NCBI GenBank assembly: GCA_002869565.1
Contig: PKUJ01000002.1
Coordinates: 1 to 64,000, forward strand
Length of the DNA: 64,000 bases
Direction: 5' to 3'
Origin: Arcobacter sp.
Lineage (GTDB): Bacteria; Campylobacterota; Campylobacteria; Campylobacterales; Arcobacteraceae
Part shown: positions 35,464 to 44,823 of the stretch, piece by piece
Layout of the letters: the number at the start of each line of letters is the position of its first letter
Numbering within the stretch: the stretch's first letter is position 1
Notes under the pieces: model-generated
The model's database searches: none
Told to the model about the DNA's origin: nothing
The model's input: the letters and a program-made list of their open reading frames with translations, nothing else
Made by a program: the position numbers and the translations under genes

Positions 35464-36507
35464 TTATTTTTCTTTGAAAGTTAAGTATTGTTTGATCTTT
35501 TTATACTTCATATTTATTATGTATTGTGCCATATAATGATAATCTGGTTCTTCTTTATTATTAATTGGTAAAAGTATTTTTTCTCTCGATATTCTTTTAT
35601 CGTTGATTTCTCTATTAAAATTATATTTTCCAGATAATCTGCTAGTTAATGTAGATATAAATAAATATATATATTCATTAAAGTCTTCATTTTTTAAATG
35701 TGTAATATGATCACTTGCTACAAACTCATAAGAATGATAAAAACTTGCTCCGACACTACCACTATTTGCCAAACTTAGACAATTACTAAATATTCTAACT
35801 TTTTCTTTATTCCCTATGTAATTATCAACCCCATTATTTGCCCCAGAAGAAGAAACATAAGGCATAGCTCCTTTTATTTGATTTGCTTTTGTAAGTCTTT
35901 TACCTCTTTGTATTTGTGTAAATATTTCTGTTAAAAAAAACTCTTTCCACTCTTTATTCTCTAATTTATCTATTTCTTTATATTCAATTTTATTTAAAAT
36001 ATCTTCTATGTATTTTTTGTATTTATCTAATTTATTCTTTAATAACTGTTTAGAATATTTTTCCATTAATTCAAAATCAGGTTTTTTATTTTTAGTAGGC
36101 AAGTTTATTGTTTCATTTTTTAATCTTCCATCATTTCTTTTATAACCATAATCATAAATCGTTTTATTCATATCAAGAGATGTTGTCAGAAATAAACCAT
36201 TAAATTTATTTAGATTTTTATTACTGCCTGTTTTTAGTGTAGTAGAACCTATAAAATCTTCATATTTATATATTGAATAACCTACTGAACCTTGTCCATC
36301 GCATATAAAAACTATTTTATTACCTTTTGACTGTAATTTATCATTATGATCTACAAAGTTCATTATTCCATTATTCTTATTTGTTGCGCCAATATATGGA
36401 ATTAAACCTTTTTCTAAATCACCTGCTTTTTTACACTTACATTTTTCTATTTCAAATAAATCATTTACCTTAAAATGTTTCCATTTTATATTTTTAAAAT
36501 CAATCAT
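35464..36507 (-). CDS. BcgI-like type IIB specificity subunit
   Basis: A 347-aa DNA-specificity protein with two repeated halves, each beginning with a W-x-x-F type segment (IKWKHFKVNDLFEI at the start and KEWKEFFLTEIFTQI near 187) and containing IPYIGAT-like or MPYVSSS target-recognition motifs. This matches HsdS-type subunits, and its size matches the B subunit of BcgI. I chose the ATG at 36507, which overlaps the stop of the upstream gene; GTG 3 bases earlier is possible. It would determine both halves of a bipartite site. Confidence 0.85.
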   Translation of the reverse strand: MIDFKNIKWKHFKVNDLFEIEKCKCKKAGDLEKGLIPYIGATNKNNGIMNFVDHNDKLQSKGNKIVFICDGQGSVGYSIYKYEDFIGSTTLKTGSNKNLNKFNGLFLTTSLDMNKTIYDYGYKRNDGRLKNETINLPTKNKKPDFELMEKYSKQLLKNKLDKYKKYIEDILNKIEYKEIDKLENKEWKEFFLTEIFTQIQRGKRLTKANQIKGAMPYVSSSGANNGVDNYIGNKEKVRIFSNCLSLANSGSVGASFYHSYEFVASDHITHLKNEDFNEYIYLFISTLTSRLSGKYNFNREINDKRISREKILLPINNKEEPDYHYMAQYIINMKYKKIKQYLTFKEK

Positions 36508-38407
36508 CACTATTCTCAAATAAATATTCTCTATTTTGCATTATCATAGAAAATTCAAATGTTAAGTAGTCACCTATTGTTTTTTCAAAATCTTCTTCTG
36601 TTGGTATCTCGTCATTAAAATAATAAAAACTATGCAACCACTCATCTTCTGCTTCAACTGTTGTATTTACACAAAACTTAGTTTCTGCTTCAATTCTATC
36701 AAACCACACATCTAATAAGTGTTGTTTTCTATCTTTTGCTTGTTCTGTTTCTACTAAACCAATATGAGGACTTACTTTAAAACCATCTTCTCTGTAATCA
36801 ATAAACTTACTAATTTTATCTTTTGGGTGTGGTGTTCCAGTTGTAAATACTGCAATACAAGGCATAGTTCCAACGCCATAAAATGTATCTTTATTAAGTG
36901 TAATAACGCCCTCTAATGTATGTTTTTTTAGTATATTTTCTTTTATTGATTGCTCTTCTTTTGTTTTACCAGTCATTGAAGATTGAGGGATAATAACTAT
37001 TGCTCTACCATCCTCAACTAAACTATCTAATAAGTGTTCTGTAAATGATATTTCATATAAATCTGGGTTTTGTTTAGAACCTTGAGAGTAAGGTGGATTC
37101 ATCATTCCCACTGTTGCTTCTGTTGCTAATTGTAATTTACTAGGTTCTTGTTTTAAAAAGTTTTCATTAATTAGATTACTTTTTCCATCCCCTCTTAAAA
37201 TCATATTTGTTGTAGCAATAGTAAACATATCAGCTCTTTGTTCTATTCCATGAAGTTGTTTTTGTCTGATACTTTTCTTAACATTTTCATTATCTGTCTG
37301 GATTAGCATATGGTGCATTGCTGCAATTAAAAAACCTGCTGTTCCTGCACACGGGTCTAAAACTATATCTTCTGTTTTAATATTTACTAATTCACAAAAT
37401 AAATCTGTAATATGTTTAGGAGTTAATACAATACCTAATGTTTGACCATCTCCACCAGAATAAGACATAAATTCACCATAAAATCTACCTATATAATCTT
37501 CTGATGATTTAGAGTATTTAATACTTTTATAAATTTTTTTATTTAAAAATTCTGTATAGTGCTTTAAAGGTGTTTTGTTCAATGTATCATTGATTTCATT
37601 AAGTACTTGTTCACTTTTAAACATGCCAAATTGACTTAGTATTTTATCTCTTTTAACTTCTGGAGAAACTTTTGATCTTCTTAGATTTGACTCAATTGCA
37701 TGATAGATTTTATCTCCATCTGTATTTATTTCATCCCCTGTTAAGTCCTCTATAGAAAAGTTTTTAAATTCTGTTTCTCTTAATGCTAATAATATTCCTG
37801 AAACTATAATGGGTTTATGAATATCCTTTAAATTACCATAGTTTCTTAAGTCCTCATGCAGGTCACTAGCATCTTTTAAAATTTCTGACAACTCTTTTTC
37901 TTTATCAGTTTCTTCTTGTAGAACTTCTCTTACATAGTATTCATCAATATTATCTTTGTTAAATGAAATAAGACTCTCAACTTCTGGTAACTCCCTATAA
38001 AATTTAGTTTCATCTATAAATAGTGGGCTTATTTTGTGTTTCTTTTCATCTCCAGATATACCAAATGCAATAACTTTATTATAAGTTGTATTTTCAACTA
38101 AATGTTTTCCATAAAATAAAGCTCCATTAACTGCATAGTCTTTAATATCTTTTACATTATCACTAATAACTTTATCTTTTAACTTAATATGTTTATCAAC
38201 AGATGCTTTATTTTCTATAACTAATATAAAATCTTTTACAACACCAACATATTCAGGAAATCCAACTTTACCAGTTCCCCCTTTTGAAGCTGTTTTTAAT
38301 GCTTCATCAATCTCTTTTATTGAACTACCTTGGGGATCTAAATCTATATTAACTTCTTTTAATAATTCATATACCCATAAATCTGTTTTAACTTCTTTTT
38401 TTGCCAT
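36500..38407 (-). CDS. BcgI-like type IIB restriction-methylation subunit
   Basis: A 635-aa protein combining nuclease and adenine methyltransferase. An N-terminal PD-(D/E)xK-type site is visible: Pro51-Glu52, then IENK with Glu65 and Lys67. The methyltransferase has motif I DPCAGTAGFL and motif IV NPPYSQG (N6-adenine class). In BcgI the A subunit is of nearly the same length and has the same PE...E-x-K nuclease pattern, and it pairs with a single specificity subunit. Such enzymes methylate and cut on both sides of a bipartite site. There is no separate HsdR, which supports IIB rather than type I. Confidence 0.82.
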   Translation of the reverse strand: MAKKEVKTDLWVYELLKEVNIDLDPQGSSIKEIDEALKTASKGGTGKVGFPEYVGVVKDFILVIENKASVDKHIKLKDKVISDNVKDIKDYAVNGALFYGKHLVENTTYNKVIAFGISGDEKKHKISPLFIDETKFYRELPEVESLISFNKDNIDEYYVREVLQEETDKEKELSEILKDASDLHEDLRNYGNLKDIHKPIIVSGILLALRETEFKNFSIEDLTGDEINTDGDKIYHAIESNLRRSKVSPEVKRDKILSQFGMFKSEQVLNEINDTLNKTPLKHYTEFLNKKIYKSIKYSKSSEDYIGRFYGEFMSYSGGDGQTLGIVLTPKHITDLFCELVNIKTEDIVLDPCAGTAGFLIAAMHHMLIQTDNENVKKSIRQKQLHGIEQRADMFTIATTNMILRGDGKSNLINENFLKQEPSKLQLATEATVGMMNPPYSQGSKQNPDLYEISFTEHLLDSLVEDGRAIVIIPQSSMTGKTKEEQSIKENILKKHTLEGVITLNKDTFYGVGTMPCIAVFTTGTPHPKDKISKFIDYREDGFKVSPHIGLVETEQAKDRKQHLLDVWFDRIEAETKFCVNTTVEAEDEWLHSFYYFNDEIPTEEDFEKTIGDYLTFEFSMIMQNREYLFENSDD

Positions 38408-38528
38408 AAGTCTTAATATCTCCCAACAATAATAATACTTGTATTTTTATTGTGGATATTGTATCTAACTTATTATTCTACATCGTTTATATAATGTAAA
38501 CAAACTTGTTATAAAATAAAATATTATA

Positions 38529-38960
38529 TTAATTAGGTTTTGATCTTTTTTTATTATCACTCTTTAATTTCATTAATTCTAATTTCAATTCTTCTAATGA
38601 TAAATTCAGTTTTATTATTTTTTCATTTTGTTTTTTCTCTTTAATAACATCATCAATAACAAATTTACTTTGTGCCATATATAGTGGAAGTGTAAAAAGT
38701 ATTAAAAAAGCACTTACCAATAATTTAACCCAAAAATTACTTTTTTCAAAAAAAGTTTGAAGGACTGTATATCCTAATAGTATTCCTGAGAAGAGAATAG
38801 TTAGGTAAAAATTATGATTAATATCATAGTCTTTATTCCCTGGATAAATTATAGTCCAAGTATCACTAGAAAAATATTTAGAGAGTTCATCTTTTAATAT
38901 AAGTAAAATTATACACATTATTATAACTGGCAATATATTTTCAATTAATTTAATTTTCAT
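38529..38960 (-). CDS. Hypothetical membrane protein with coiled-coil tail
   Basis: A 143-aa protein with an N-terminal membrane segment (about 9-24), two more (about 53-67 and 79-95) and a charged C-terminal helix rich in Lys, Glu and Leu that may form a coiled coil. No known domain is recognised. It lies just upstream of nothing obvious on its strand; the gap to the restriction gene is 121 bases with its own AT-rich promoter-like sequence. Confidence 0.55.
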   Translation of the reverse strand: MKIKLIENILPVIIMCIILLILKDELSKYFSSDTWTIIYPGNKDYDINHNFYLTILFSGILLGYTVLQTFFEKSNFWVKLLVSAFLILFTLPLYMAQSKFVIDDVIKEKKQNEKIIKLNLSLEELKLELMKLKSDNKKRSKPN

Positions 38961-38989
38961 TTTATTAGTCCTTTTTTATTTTATGATTA

Positions 38990-39391
38990 TTATATATACA
39001 AATAAATATCAACTTCCATTTCATAACCTCTATCACTCTGTTCTGTTAAATCAGATTCTTCTAATTCAATCTCATATCCATACCTATCTAAATAATTAGT
39101 TTGTTCTAAGTACTTATCTGAAAATGCAAATAAAGTAGGATCTTTAATCATTCGTTCTGATTCAGCTAATAAATCAATAAGTAAGTCAACTTTTTGATTA
39201 GGTTCTAATCTAATTAACTCTTTAATGTCATCAAATTGTTCCATTGCTTCATCAAGAAACATTGCTAATCTAAATGGACATTTATATTTTTTTATTTCAT
39301 CAATAAAATACTCATTTCCAGTTTCATAGTAGAATGTCGCACAATCTCCAACTGGCTCTACTGGTTTTCCTAATTTTAATTCAATAATCAT
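38990..39391 (-). CDS. Hypothetical acidic protein
   Basis: A 133-aa acidic soluble protein (MIIELKLGKPVEPVGDC...). The start at 39391 is favoured by AAAGGAAAA 3 bases upstream; a longer frame to 39550 crosses the divergent gene and lacks a site. It contains helical segments (RLAMFLDEAMEQFDDIKELI, NQKVDLLIDLLAE) but no recognised domain. It is followed on the same strand by the small membrane protein after 29 bases, so the two may form a pair. Confidence 0.55.
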   Translation of the reverse strand: MIIELKLGKPVEPVGDCATFYYETGNEYFIDEIKKYKCPFRLAMFLDEAMEQFDDIKELIRLEPNQKVDLLIDLLAESERMIKDPTLFAFSDKYLEQTNYLDRYGYEIELEESDLTEQSDRGYEMEVDIYLYI

Positions 39392-39489
39392 AGTTTTCCT
39401 TTTTAAATTTGAATATAGAAACTTTACGATTATATTTATTAAGTAGTGATTATATATAATATTATAAATAATCATTATTTGGAGAAAAA

Positions 39490-39783
39490 ATGGAAGATTT
39501 TTCAGCACAGAATATTGACAAAATATCCCATAATATTGCCTCTTTATCAAAGGATATGTATGAGATAAAAAAGACTATTTTATCAAAAGAAAAAGATAAA
39601 GAAAAATTATCTAAAAAAGATAAAAGAAGAAGAGAAAGTCTAAAAAAGGCACAAGCAAAGTTTAAAAATGTATCTACAAATCTTAGTACTAAAGACTATG
39701 AGAACTTTGAAAAAAGGTTTAAAGAATTAAAAATGAGTAAATCTGCTTATTTAAAAAAATTGATTATGGATGATTTATCATAG
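39490..39783 (+). CDS. Putative ribbon-helix-helix / MobC-like protein
   Basis: A 97-aa very basic protein. The C-terminal part (STKDYENFEKRFKELKMSKSAYLKKLIMDD) fits a ribbon-helix-helix fold of the kind found in plasmid mobilisation (MobC) and partition proteins; the N-terminal half is a Lys-rich probable coiled coil. GGAG precedes the ATG. A relaxosome accessory role is plausible because a relaxase gene is on the same island, but it is 3 kb away. Confidence 0.5.
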   Translation: MEDFSAQNIDKISHNIASLSKDMYEIKKTILSKEKDKEKLSKKDKRRRESLKKAQAKFKNVSTNLSTKDYENFEKRFKELKMSKSAYLKKLIMDDLS

Positions 39784-39806
39784 TAGTGTATTATATATTT
39801 AACTTG

Positions 39807-40229
39807 TTAACTCAGTTTGATTCCAATAACAACTACTATCATTATTGCGATTATTAGAAAAGCTATTTTGTTCATTTTGTTTATACTTTTATAATGACTA
39901 TAATCGTAAACTTCACCATCAACTGTTTCAAATTTTCTTCCAAACTTTTTTACTATCCTTGACATTACATTACCAATTATTAAAATAGATATTGAAAAAG
40001 CTATGATATATACCAAAACTAAGTTATTATCATTGATAAGGTTCATCTCTTCAAAGAAACCACCTACACCAATAGCTATTACTATTGCTAAAAATACTCC
40101 TACAAAAGAACCACCTAATTTTTCTAAAGAGTTTTTTAAACCATCTTCAAGATTTTCTCCACATTGTGGGCAAGTTTTAGCATTTGTAGATACTACATTT
40201 TCACATTCAGGACATTTAATTAATGCCAT
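39807..40229 (-). CDS. Zinc-ribbon membrane protein
   Basis: A 140-aa protein starting with a double zinc ribbon knuckle (CPEC at 6-9 and CPQC at 20-23), followed by three hydrophobic segments (about 41-57, 70-85 and 123-138). Proteins of this plan are common in bacteria and mostly uncharacterised. Its start overlaps the end of the upstream 89-aa gene by 14 bases, which implies coupled translation. Confidence 0.6.
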   Translation of the reverse strand: MALIKCPECENVVSTNAKTCPQCGENLEDGLKNSLEKLGGSFVGVFLAIVIAIGVGGFFEEMNLINDNNLVLVYIIAFSISILIIGNVMSRIVKKFGRKFETVDGEVYDYSHYKSINKMNKIAFLIIAIMIVVVIGIKLS

Positions 40230-40485
40230 TGTTTCTTTCCTTATAAAATTGTGTTAATACTTTAGATAGTTCTATCATTTCATCTTTATCGTTTTGATCA
40301 TCATTTATATAAAAGACTTGTTTGATTTCGTAATGATCTTCTACAAAATCAAATTCAAATTTACCAAATTTTATATCTGCTGGGAGTTCATTTTCTTGTA
40401 ACTTATCTTTGAACTTTTGATCTGTTATTTGCATATACTCTTTTAAAGCATTTTGAAATGATTTGATATCTATTTTTTCTTGCAT
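40216..40485 (-). CDS. Hypothetical 89-aa protein
   Basis: An acidic soluble protein (MQEKIDIKSFQNALKEY...) with no recognised domain. Its end overlaps the zinc-ribbon gene by 14 bases, so the two are probably one operon and may act together. Confidence 0.5.
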   Translation of the reverse strand: MQEKIDIKSFQNALKEYMQITDQKFKDKLQENELPADIKFGKFEFDFVEDHYEIKQVFYINDDQNDKDEMIELSKVLTQFYKERNNGIN

Positions 40486-40581
40486 TTTATTATTCTTTCA
40501 TATTGTATTCATCTATAGCTGAATGATTTAAATATTCTATATTGATAGACTTTAAAAAATAATTAACCATTAGGTGAATAA

Positions 40582-40818
40582 TTGAATAAACTCTATGAAG
40601 ATGCAGAAGAATTTTATAAATTAGTATCAAAAAATGTAAAAAAATACCGCCAAGAGAAAGGCGAATCTCAATTAGAATTTTCACAAAATGTAGGATTTAA
40701 TTCTGTTAGTTTTTATTGTGATTGTGAGAATAATAAAAATGGTAAGCATTTTAACTTATTACATGTGGTTAGGATTGCAGATTATTTAAAAATTGATATT
40801 AATACTATTATAAATTAA
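40582..40818 (+). CDS. XRE/Cro-type helix-turn-helix regulator
   Basis: A 78-aa protein with a helix-turn-helix (VKKYRQEKGESQLEFSQNVGFNSVSF, about residues 19-44) and the typical end VRIADYLKIDINTII. Translation starts at TTG with AGGTGA upstream. It is divergent from the two-gene unit at 39807-40485, which it may regulate. Small Cro-like proteins often control island maintenance genes. Confidence 0.7.
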   Translation: MNKLYEDAEEFYKLVSKNVKKYRQEKGESQLEFSQNVGFNSVSFYCDCENNKNGKHFNLLHVVRIADYLKIDINTIIN

Positions 40819-40943
40819 TATTTATAATACAGAGCATCAAGTTTACTCGGAGTTTTGTGCCAAAAATTACAGGTTTTGGGATTTATTTTATAATAATAAA
40901 TTAATTTATTGTTATATCAATACTCTTTAAAATTTGCATAATC

Positions 40944-41822
40944 CTATTTAATTAAATAAATAATCACAGGTAGTAAAAATAGTATAGCAACTGTACTTGA
41001 TGCAGTCATAACAGCTACTTCTTTGTCTGGACCATTAAATCTAAAGGCAAAGAGATAACTTGTAGTTGCAACTGGCATTGAATATTGAATAAGTAAAGTT
41101 GCAATAATTATATGTTCAAAATCACCAAAGATATATGCAATATAAACTACTAAAAAACCAATTATTACTCTTGCTATACCCATTCTAATTGCTTTTAGAT
41201 TCTCACCAATTTTTATACCAACAAGTGAAGAACCAAATGCGATAAGCATTAGTGGAATAACTATTCCACCAAGCATTTTACAAACATCTTCTATTACAGA
41301 TGGAACTTCGGTATTAGTACCTTTAAATAAAAGTGCTGCAACAAGAGCATATAATACAGGTGTTTGAAGTGCTTTTTTAATATTTAGTGAATTATTTGCT
41401 AACCATAAACCAATAGTAAAGTGGTAAATATTGATTAAAGTTGAAAATGTAATAGCATATACAAAGGCCGTCTCACCAAGTAATACATAAACAATTGGAA
41501 TACCTAGACCTCCTGTATTTGGAAAAATAAAACTTTGTAAAAAAGGTTTTACTTCTTTACCTTCAATTTTTAAATAAACTGTTGTCAGTATAGTACATAC
41601 AATAATTAAAGATGTACCATAAATAAGAATTGTTAGCATATTATCTACTGTTAAATCTTTGTTGTTAATTGATGCTATTAAAAGGGCTGGAGTTCCAAGA
41701 TTCATAAGAAGTGAGCTAATCATATCTTTATCAAATGGTAGCTCTTTTTTCTTCCAATAAAATCCAATAGCAATAAGTATAACTATTGGCATTAGTTTAG
41801 TAAATAATAAATCAATCAACAT
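40944..41822 (-). CDS. AEC (auxin efflux carrier) family transporter
   Basis: A 292-aa membrane transporter of the AEC family with about ten hydrophobic segments in two halves, including NLGTPALLIASI and FPNTGGLGIPIVYVLLGE, which is the family-typical region. AEC members export small organic acids or related compounds; the substrate is unknown. It is divergent from a LysR gene, a usual transporter-regulator pairing. Confidence 0.85.
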   Translation of the reverse strand: MLIDLLFTKLMPIVILIAIGFYWKKKELPFDKDMISSLLMNLGTPALLIASINNKDLTVDNMLTILIYGTSLIIVCTILTTVYLKIEGKEVKPFLQSFIFPNTGGLGIPIVYVLLGETAFVYAITFSTLINIYHFTIGLWLANNSLNIKKALQTPVLYALVAALLFKGTNTEVPSVIEDVCKMLGGIVIPLMLIAFGSSLVGIKIGENLKAIRMGIARVIIGFLVVYIAYIFGDFEHIIIATLLIQYSMPVATTSYLFAFRFNGPDKEVAVMTASSTVAILFLLPVIIYLIK

Positions 41823-41896
41823 AAATCCTTATATTTTTTGAAACTATAAACTATTTACTATATAATGTCAAATAATATAAAGTTATAAACTATATA

Positions 41897-42730
41897 ATGG
41901 ATAGATATATGGAAACATCACTGTTAAAAGTTTTTGTAGCAGTTGCAAATAAAAAAAGTATCTCTTTAGCAGCAGTTGATTTAAACTTTACACAATCAAA
42001 TGCAACTAATAGAATTAAGCAATTAGAAAAGAGTTTAGGATACCTCCTTTTTCATAGAGTGCCATCTGGTGTTATTTTGACAAAAGAGGGAGAAAAACTC
42101 TATCCTATGGCTGTTGAGATTATAAAAAAAGTTGAAATAGCACAATATAAAATGCAAAATATAACTCATCAAGAAACACTTCGTATTGGCTCTGGTCAAG
42201 CAAATGTTGCATTAAGATTATTACCCTTTATAGATAAATTAAATAAAAAATATCCAAATATGCAATTAGAACTATATGCAGACGCAAACCCTCAAATATT
42301 AGAAAAACTATTAGGTTATAAACTTGATATTGCATTTATTACAGGCGCTCCAAATCATAAAGATTTAATGATTTTAAATAGTTTTGATGATGATTTGTAT
42401 ATGGTAGAACCCAAAAAACAAGATTATACTAACTGTTTATTTGGATACAAGAAAGATAGTACACACTATAAATTTTTAGTTGAATATGAAAAAAATAGAG
42501 GTAATGAAAATTTTAAAACAATTTTTATTGAAAACTATGAAGTAATGCTTGGTTGTGTGAAAAATGGAATGGGGAAAGCATATCTATCAAAAAGAATTAT
42601 TAATAAATATGATTATTCAAATGATTTAATCCTTACAAAGCTTCCAAATGAGTTAAAGACATTCTTGATTTGTAGAAAAGATTATATACCAATAATAAGT
42701 GAATATTTGAAGAGAGTTAAACTACATTAA
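41897..42730 (+). CDS. LysR-family transcriptional regulator
   Basis: A 277-aa LysR regulator. The N-terminal helix-turn-helix is SISLAAVDLNFTQSNATNRIKQLEKSLGYLLFHR, followed by the substrate-binding domain (LRIGSGQANVALRLLPFI). It is slightly short for the family but ends naturally. An alternative ATG at 41909 has GGAT closer and may be the true start. It probably controls the divergent AEC transporter; the 74-base gap holds AT-rich inverted ACTATA/TATAGT-type sites that could be LysR boxes. Confidence 0.9.
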   Translation: MDRYMETSLLKVFVAVANKKSISLAAVDLNFTQSNATNRIKQLEKSLGYLLFHRVPSGVILTKEGEKLYPMAVEIIKKVEIAQYKMQNITHQETLRIGSGQANVALRLLPFIDKLNKKYPNMQLELYADANPQILEKLLGYKLDIAFITGAPNHKDLMILNSFDDDLYMVEPKKQDYTNCLFGYKKDSTHYKFLVEYEKNRGNENFKTIFIENYEVMLGCVKNGMGKAYLSKRIINKYDYSNDLILTKLPNELKTFLICRKDYIPIISEYLKRVKLH

Positions 42731-43016
42731 TTAAAATATAATAAATAATTTAGGTCATATGAACTTCCTATTATTCCTTTTTGAGTAGGAACTTAGAATA
42801 TTAAGACTTTATAGGACATAAGTTCTTAATAATCTTTTTCTAAACCTCTAAATTTTAGAACAAAATTAGAAAATATAACTTACTGACTTTATAACCTTTA
42901 TTTAGAGATATAATTTGTTCCAAAAAGTGTTCAAGAAGTAGAATTTAGAAATTCTCTCAAACCCTTAGGACTTTTTGAACAACAAAAAAATCTTTTTAAC
43001 CTATGGCTTTAAAGAT
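42731..43016. other. Non-coding segment with several inverted repeats
   Basis: No supported gene. GAACTTCCTA and TAGGAACTT face each other near 42762-42795. TTGTTCCAAAAAGT (42915-42928) faces ACTTTTTGAACAA (42970-42982), close to the 3' end of the relaxase gene. It could be a replication or transcription-end region of the island. Confidence 0.45.
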
Positions 43017-44498
43017 TCACTTTAATTTATTATGATTTATCTTTCCCCTTTTATTTTCATTTCTTGTATATTTAGCAATTTTTGAAACTATAACTTCTAG
43101 ATTATCTTCACATTTAAGGTAGTTACTTATTTTTGTAAATGCTTCATCCATTCGTTGATGCTCTTCTTGCATAATATCAAGGTTATGTAGTTTGATTTTA
43201 AGGTCTTTAACTTCATCTCTTAACTTTTTATTCATACCAAAGTATGATTTTGATTGTTCAACTTTTAAATTTAGCTCTTTAGATAAAGTTTGTTCTTGTT
43301 GCAGTTGCTCTTCTAGGTTTCTATTCTCTCCTAAAAGCTTGTAATATCTTCTCTTGGTTACATAGTATGTATTTATATTGTTTTGTTGATTTAAGAGGGT
43401 TGTATTTTCTTCTATTAGCTTTTTATTTTCAAGTAGTAAATCTTGTGGATGATTTAGTCCATTCATTGAATCAATAAACTCATTATACTTATGTAGGTGT
43501 TTAGCATAGAAGTCAAGGTACTGTTTTAGTCTATCTTCATCTAACTTTGTAAAACCTAGCTTAGTAGTGATACATTCACCTAATATTTCATCGGTATCAT
43601 AAACTTTAGTTGGTTTTATATCTATGGTTGGTTTATCTTCTTTTATGGTATGGATTGTAGTTTCAAGTTCCTCTTTTTCTTTTGTAAGTGACTCTAGGGT
43701 TAAGCTTTCATTCTTGAGCTCTAACCTCGCTTTTTTAATAGAACTATCAATGCTATCAAGTTCACTCTTTAACTGTTTCTTATCTTCTACCGTTTTTTTT
43801 AGGTTCTTCTTTTGAGATTGAAGTTGTTTGATATGGTCTTGAATATCTTTTTTAAGTTGTTTAATCTCTTCTTCATGCATTTGTCTAACTGATAAATGTT
43901 TTGCAGTTGATTTTCTATCACCTCTTTCAAGTCCTATATCTTTAAAGGTAGATGCTACTATATCTTGAAACTCTGATAGTCTTCCACTTTTTCTTAGGTT
44001 ATACCATACAGCTTCACCATTTTTAGTGTGGTTGTTAAATGCAAAATGCATATGAGGTGTCTTCTCATCATAGTGGATTACATAATGAGATAACTTAATG
44101 CTATCATCACCTAAGATGGTATGTATCTTATCTTGGATTAATGGTACTGAGTCTGTAAAAGATTTTTCTAGTTGCTCTTTGGTTACTTTACCTTGTTTTA
44201 TCCATTCATTTATAATAGGACTTAGGGTAATAACTCCTGTTAGATGATCTGATTGTTTACTTTTTTGTAAGTTTCTATGATGTTTGTTTTTATATAATTG
44301 ATTATATTCATCAAAGCTTTTTTTAGCTTGTTGTTTTAATTGTTTTGGATCATACCCAAAGTAGATATTATCAAACTTGTTGTGATACATATTATGTCTT
44401 AGGTAATTGGGTTTAGCAATTCTAAAGTCATGGTTTATGCTTTGAATAGTTTTACTAGTAGTTGCAAAACGAACTTGTACTTTTCTTTTTTGATTCAA
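43017..44498 (-). CDS. MobV-family relaxase (Pre/Mob)
   Basis: A 493-aa relaxase that would nick the island DNA at its transfer origin and pilot it during conjugation driven by a helper. The metal-binding histidine motif is HYDEKTPHMHFAF (about 149-161), as in MobV proteins, within the N-terminal catalytic domain. Residues about 220-470 are a long Lys/Glu-rich coiled coil. No type IV secretion genes are present, so transfer must depend on another element. The transfer-origin-like region lies directly upstream. Confidence 0.9.
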   Translation of the reverse strand: MNQKRKVQVRFATTSKTIQSINHDFRIAKPNYLRHNMYHNKFDNIYFGYDPKQLKQQAKKSFDEYNQLYKNKHHRNLQKSKQSDHLTGVITLSPIINEWIKQGKVTKEQLEKSFTDSVPLIQDKIHTILGDDSIKLSHYVIHYDEKTPHMHFAFNNHTKNGEAVWYNLRKSGRLSEFQDIVASTFKDIGLERGDRKSTAKHLSVRQMHEEEIKQLKKDIQDHIKQLQSQKKNLKKTVEDKKQLKSELDSIDSSIKKARLELKNESLTLESLTKEKEELETTIHTIKEDKPTIDIKPTKVYDTDEILGECITTKLGFTKLDEDRLKQYLDFYAKHLHKYNEFIDSMNGLNHPQDLLLENKKLIEENTTLLNQQNNINTYYVTKRRYYKLLGENRNLEEQLQQEQTLSKELNLKVEQSKSYFGMNKKLRDEVKDLKIKLHNLDIMQEEHQRMDEAFTKISNYLKCEDNLEVIVSKIAKYTRNENKRGKINHNKLK

Positions 44499-44823
44499 AA
44501 TACTTCTCCTTAGAGTATAGAATAACGGGGATTTTTAAGGGTGGCGACTGTACCCCTTGAACTTACAACCTAACACAAAGTGAGAGGTTAGTAAGTTGTA
44601 TTTATGGTTTACCTAAATACATGGTACATAGGCACACAGTGCATACGTACTTCTTATGTTTTTAAATTAAATAGTTTAAAATATATTTGTACGTAAAATC
44701 AATAATTTTTTTAGGTGGCACGATTTTTTTATCTTATTTAATTTATTAAGTTTTATCCAAAAACTATTAGATAAAAAAATGTGCGTACTGCGTATCAAAT
44801 ATTGGATAGCATTTAAAAATAAA
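44499..44823. other. Candidate origin of transfer region
   Basis: A 325-base gap upstream of the relaxase gene without a supported gene. It holds a hairpin at 44560-44597 (AACTTAC-AACC with GGTT-A-GTAAGTT, loop with AACACAAAGTGAG), a GGGG...CCCC pair around 44527-44556, and an imperfect palindrome at 44623-44651. MobV origins usually lie just upstream of the relaxase gene and contain such a hairpin; the nick site cannot be fixed from sequence alone. Confidence 0.5.

Noticed and set aside
35464-38407. Type I restriction system with missing HsdR
   Set aside because: The methyltransferase subunit has its own N-terminal nuclease-like site and the BcgI size pattern, so a separate HsdR is not needed.
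38990-39550. Extended 186-aa form of the acidic protein
   Set aside because: The first 53 codons cross the divergent gene and its promoter, and a good ribosome-binding site supports the start at 39391.
40845-40880. GAGTTTTGTGCCAAAA resembles the inner right end of the IS256-type element
   Set aside because: Similarity is limited to about 12 bases, with no partner end or transposase remnant nearby, so it may be chance in AT-rich DNA.
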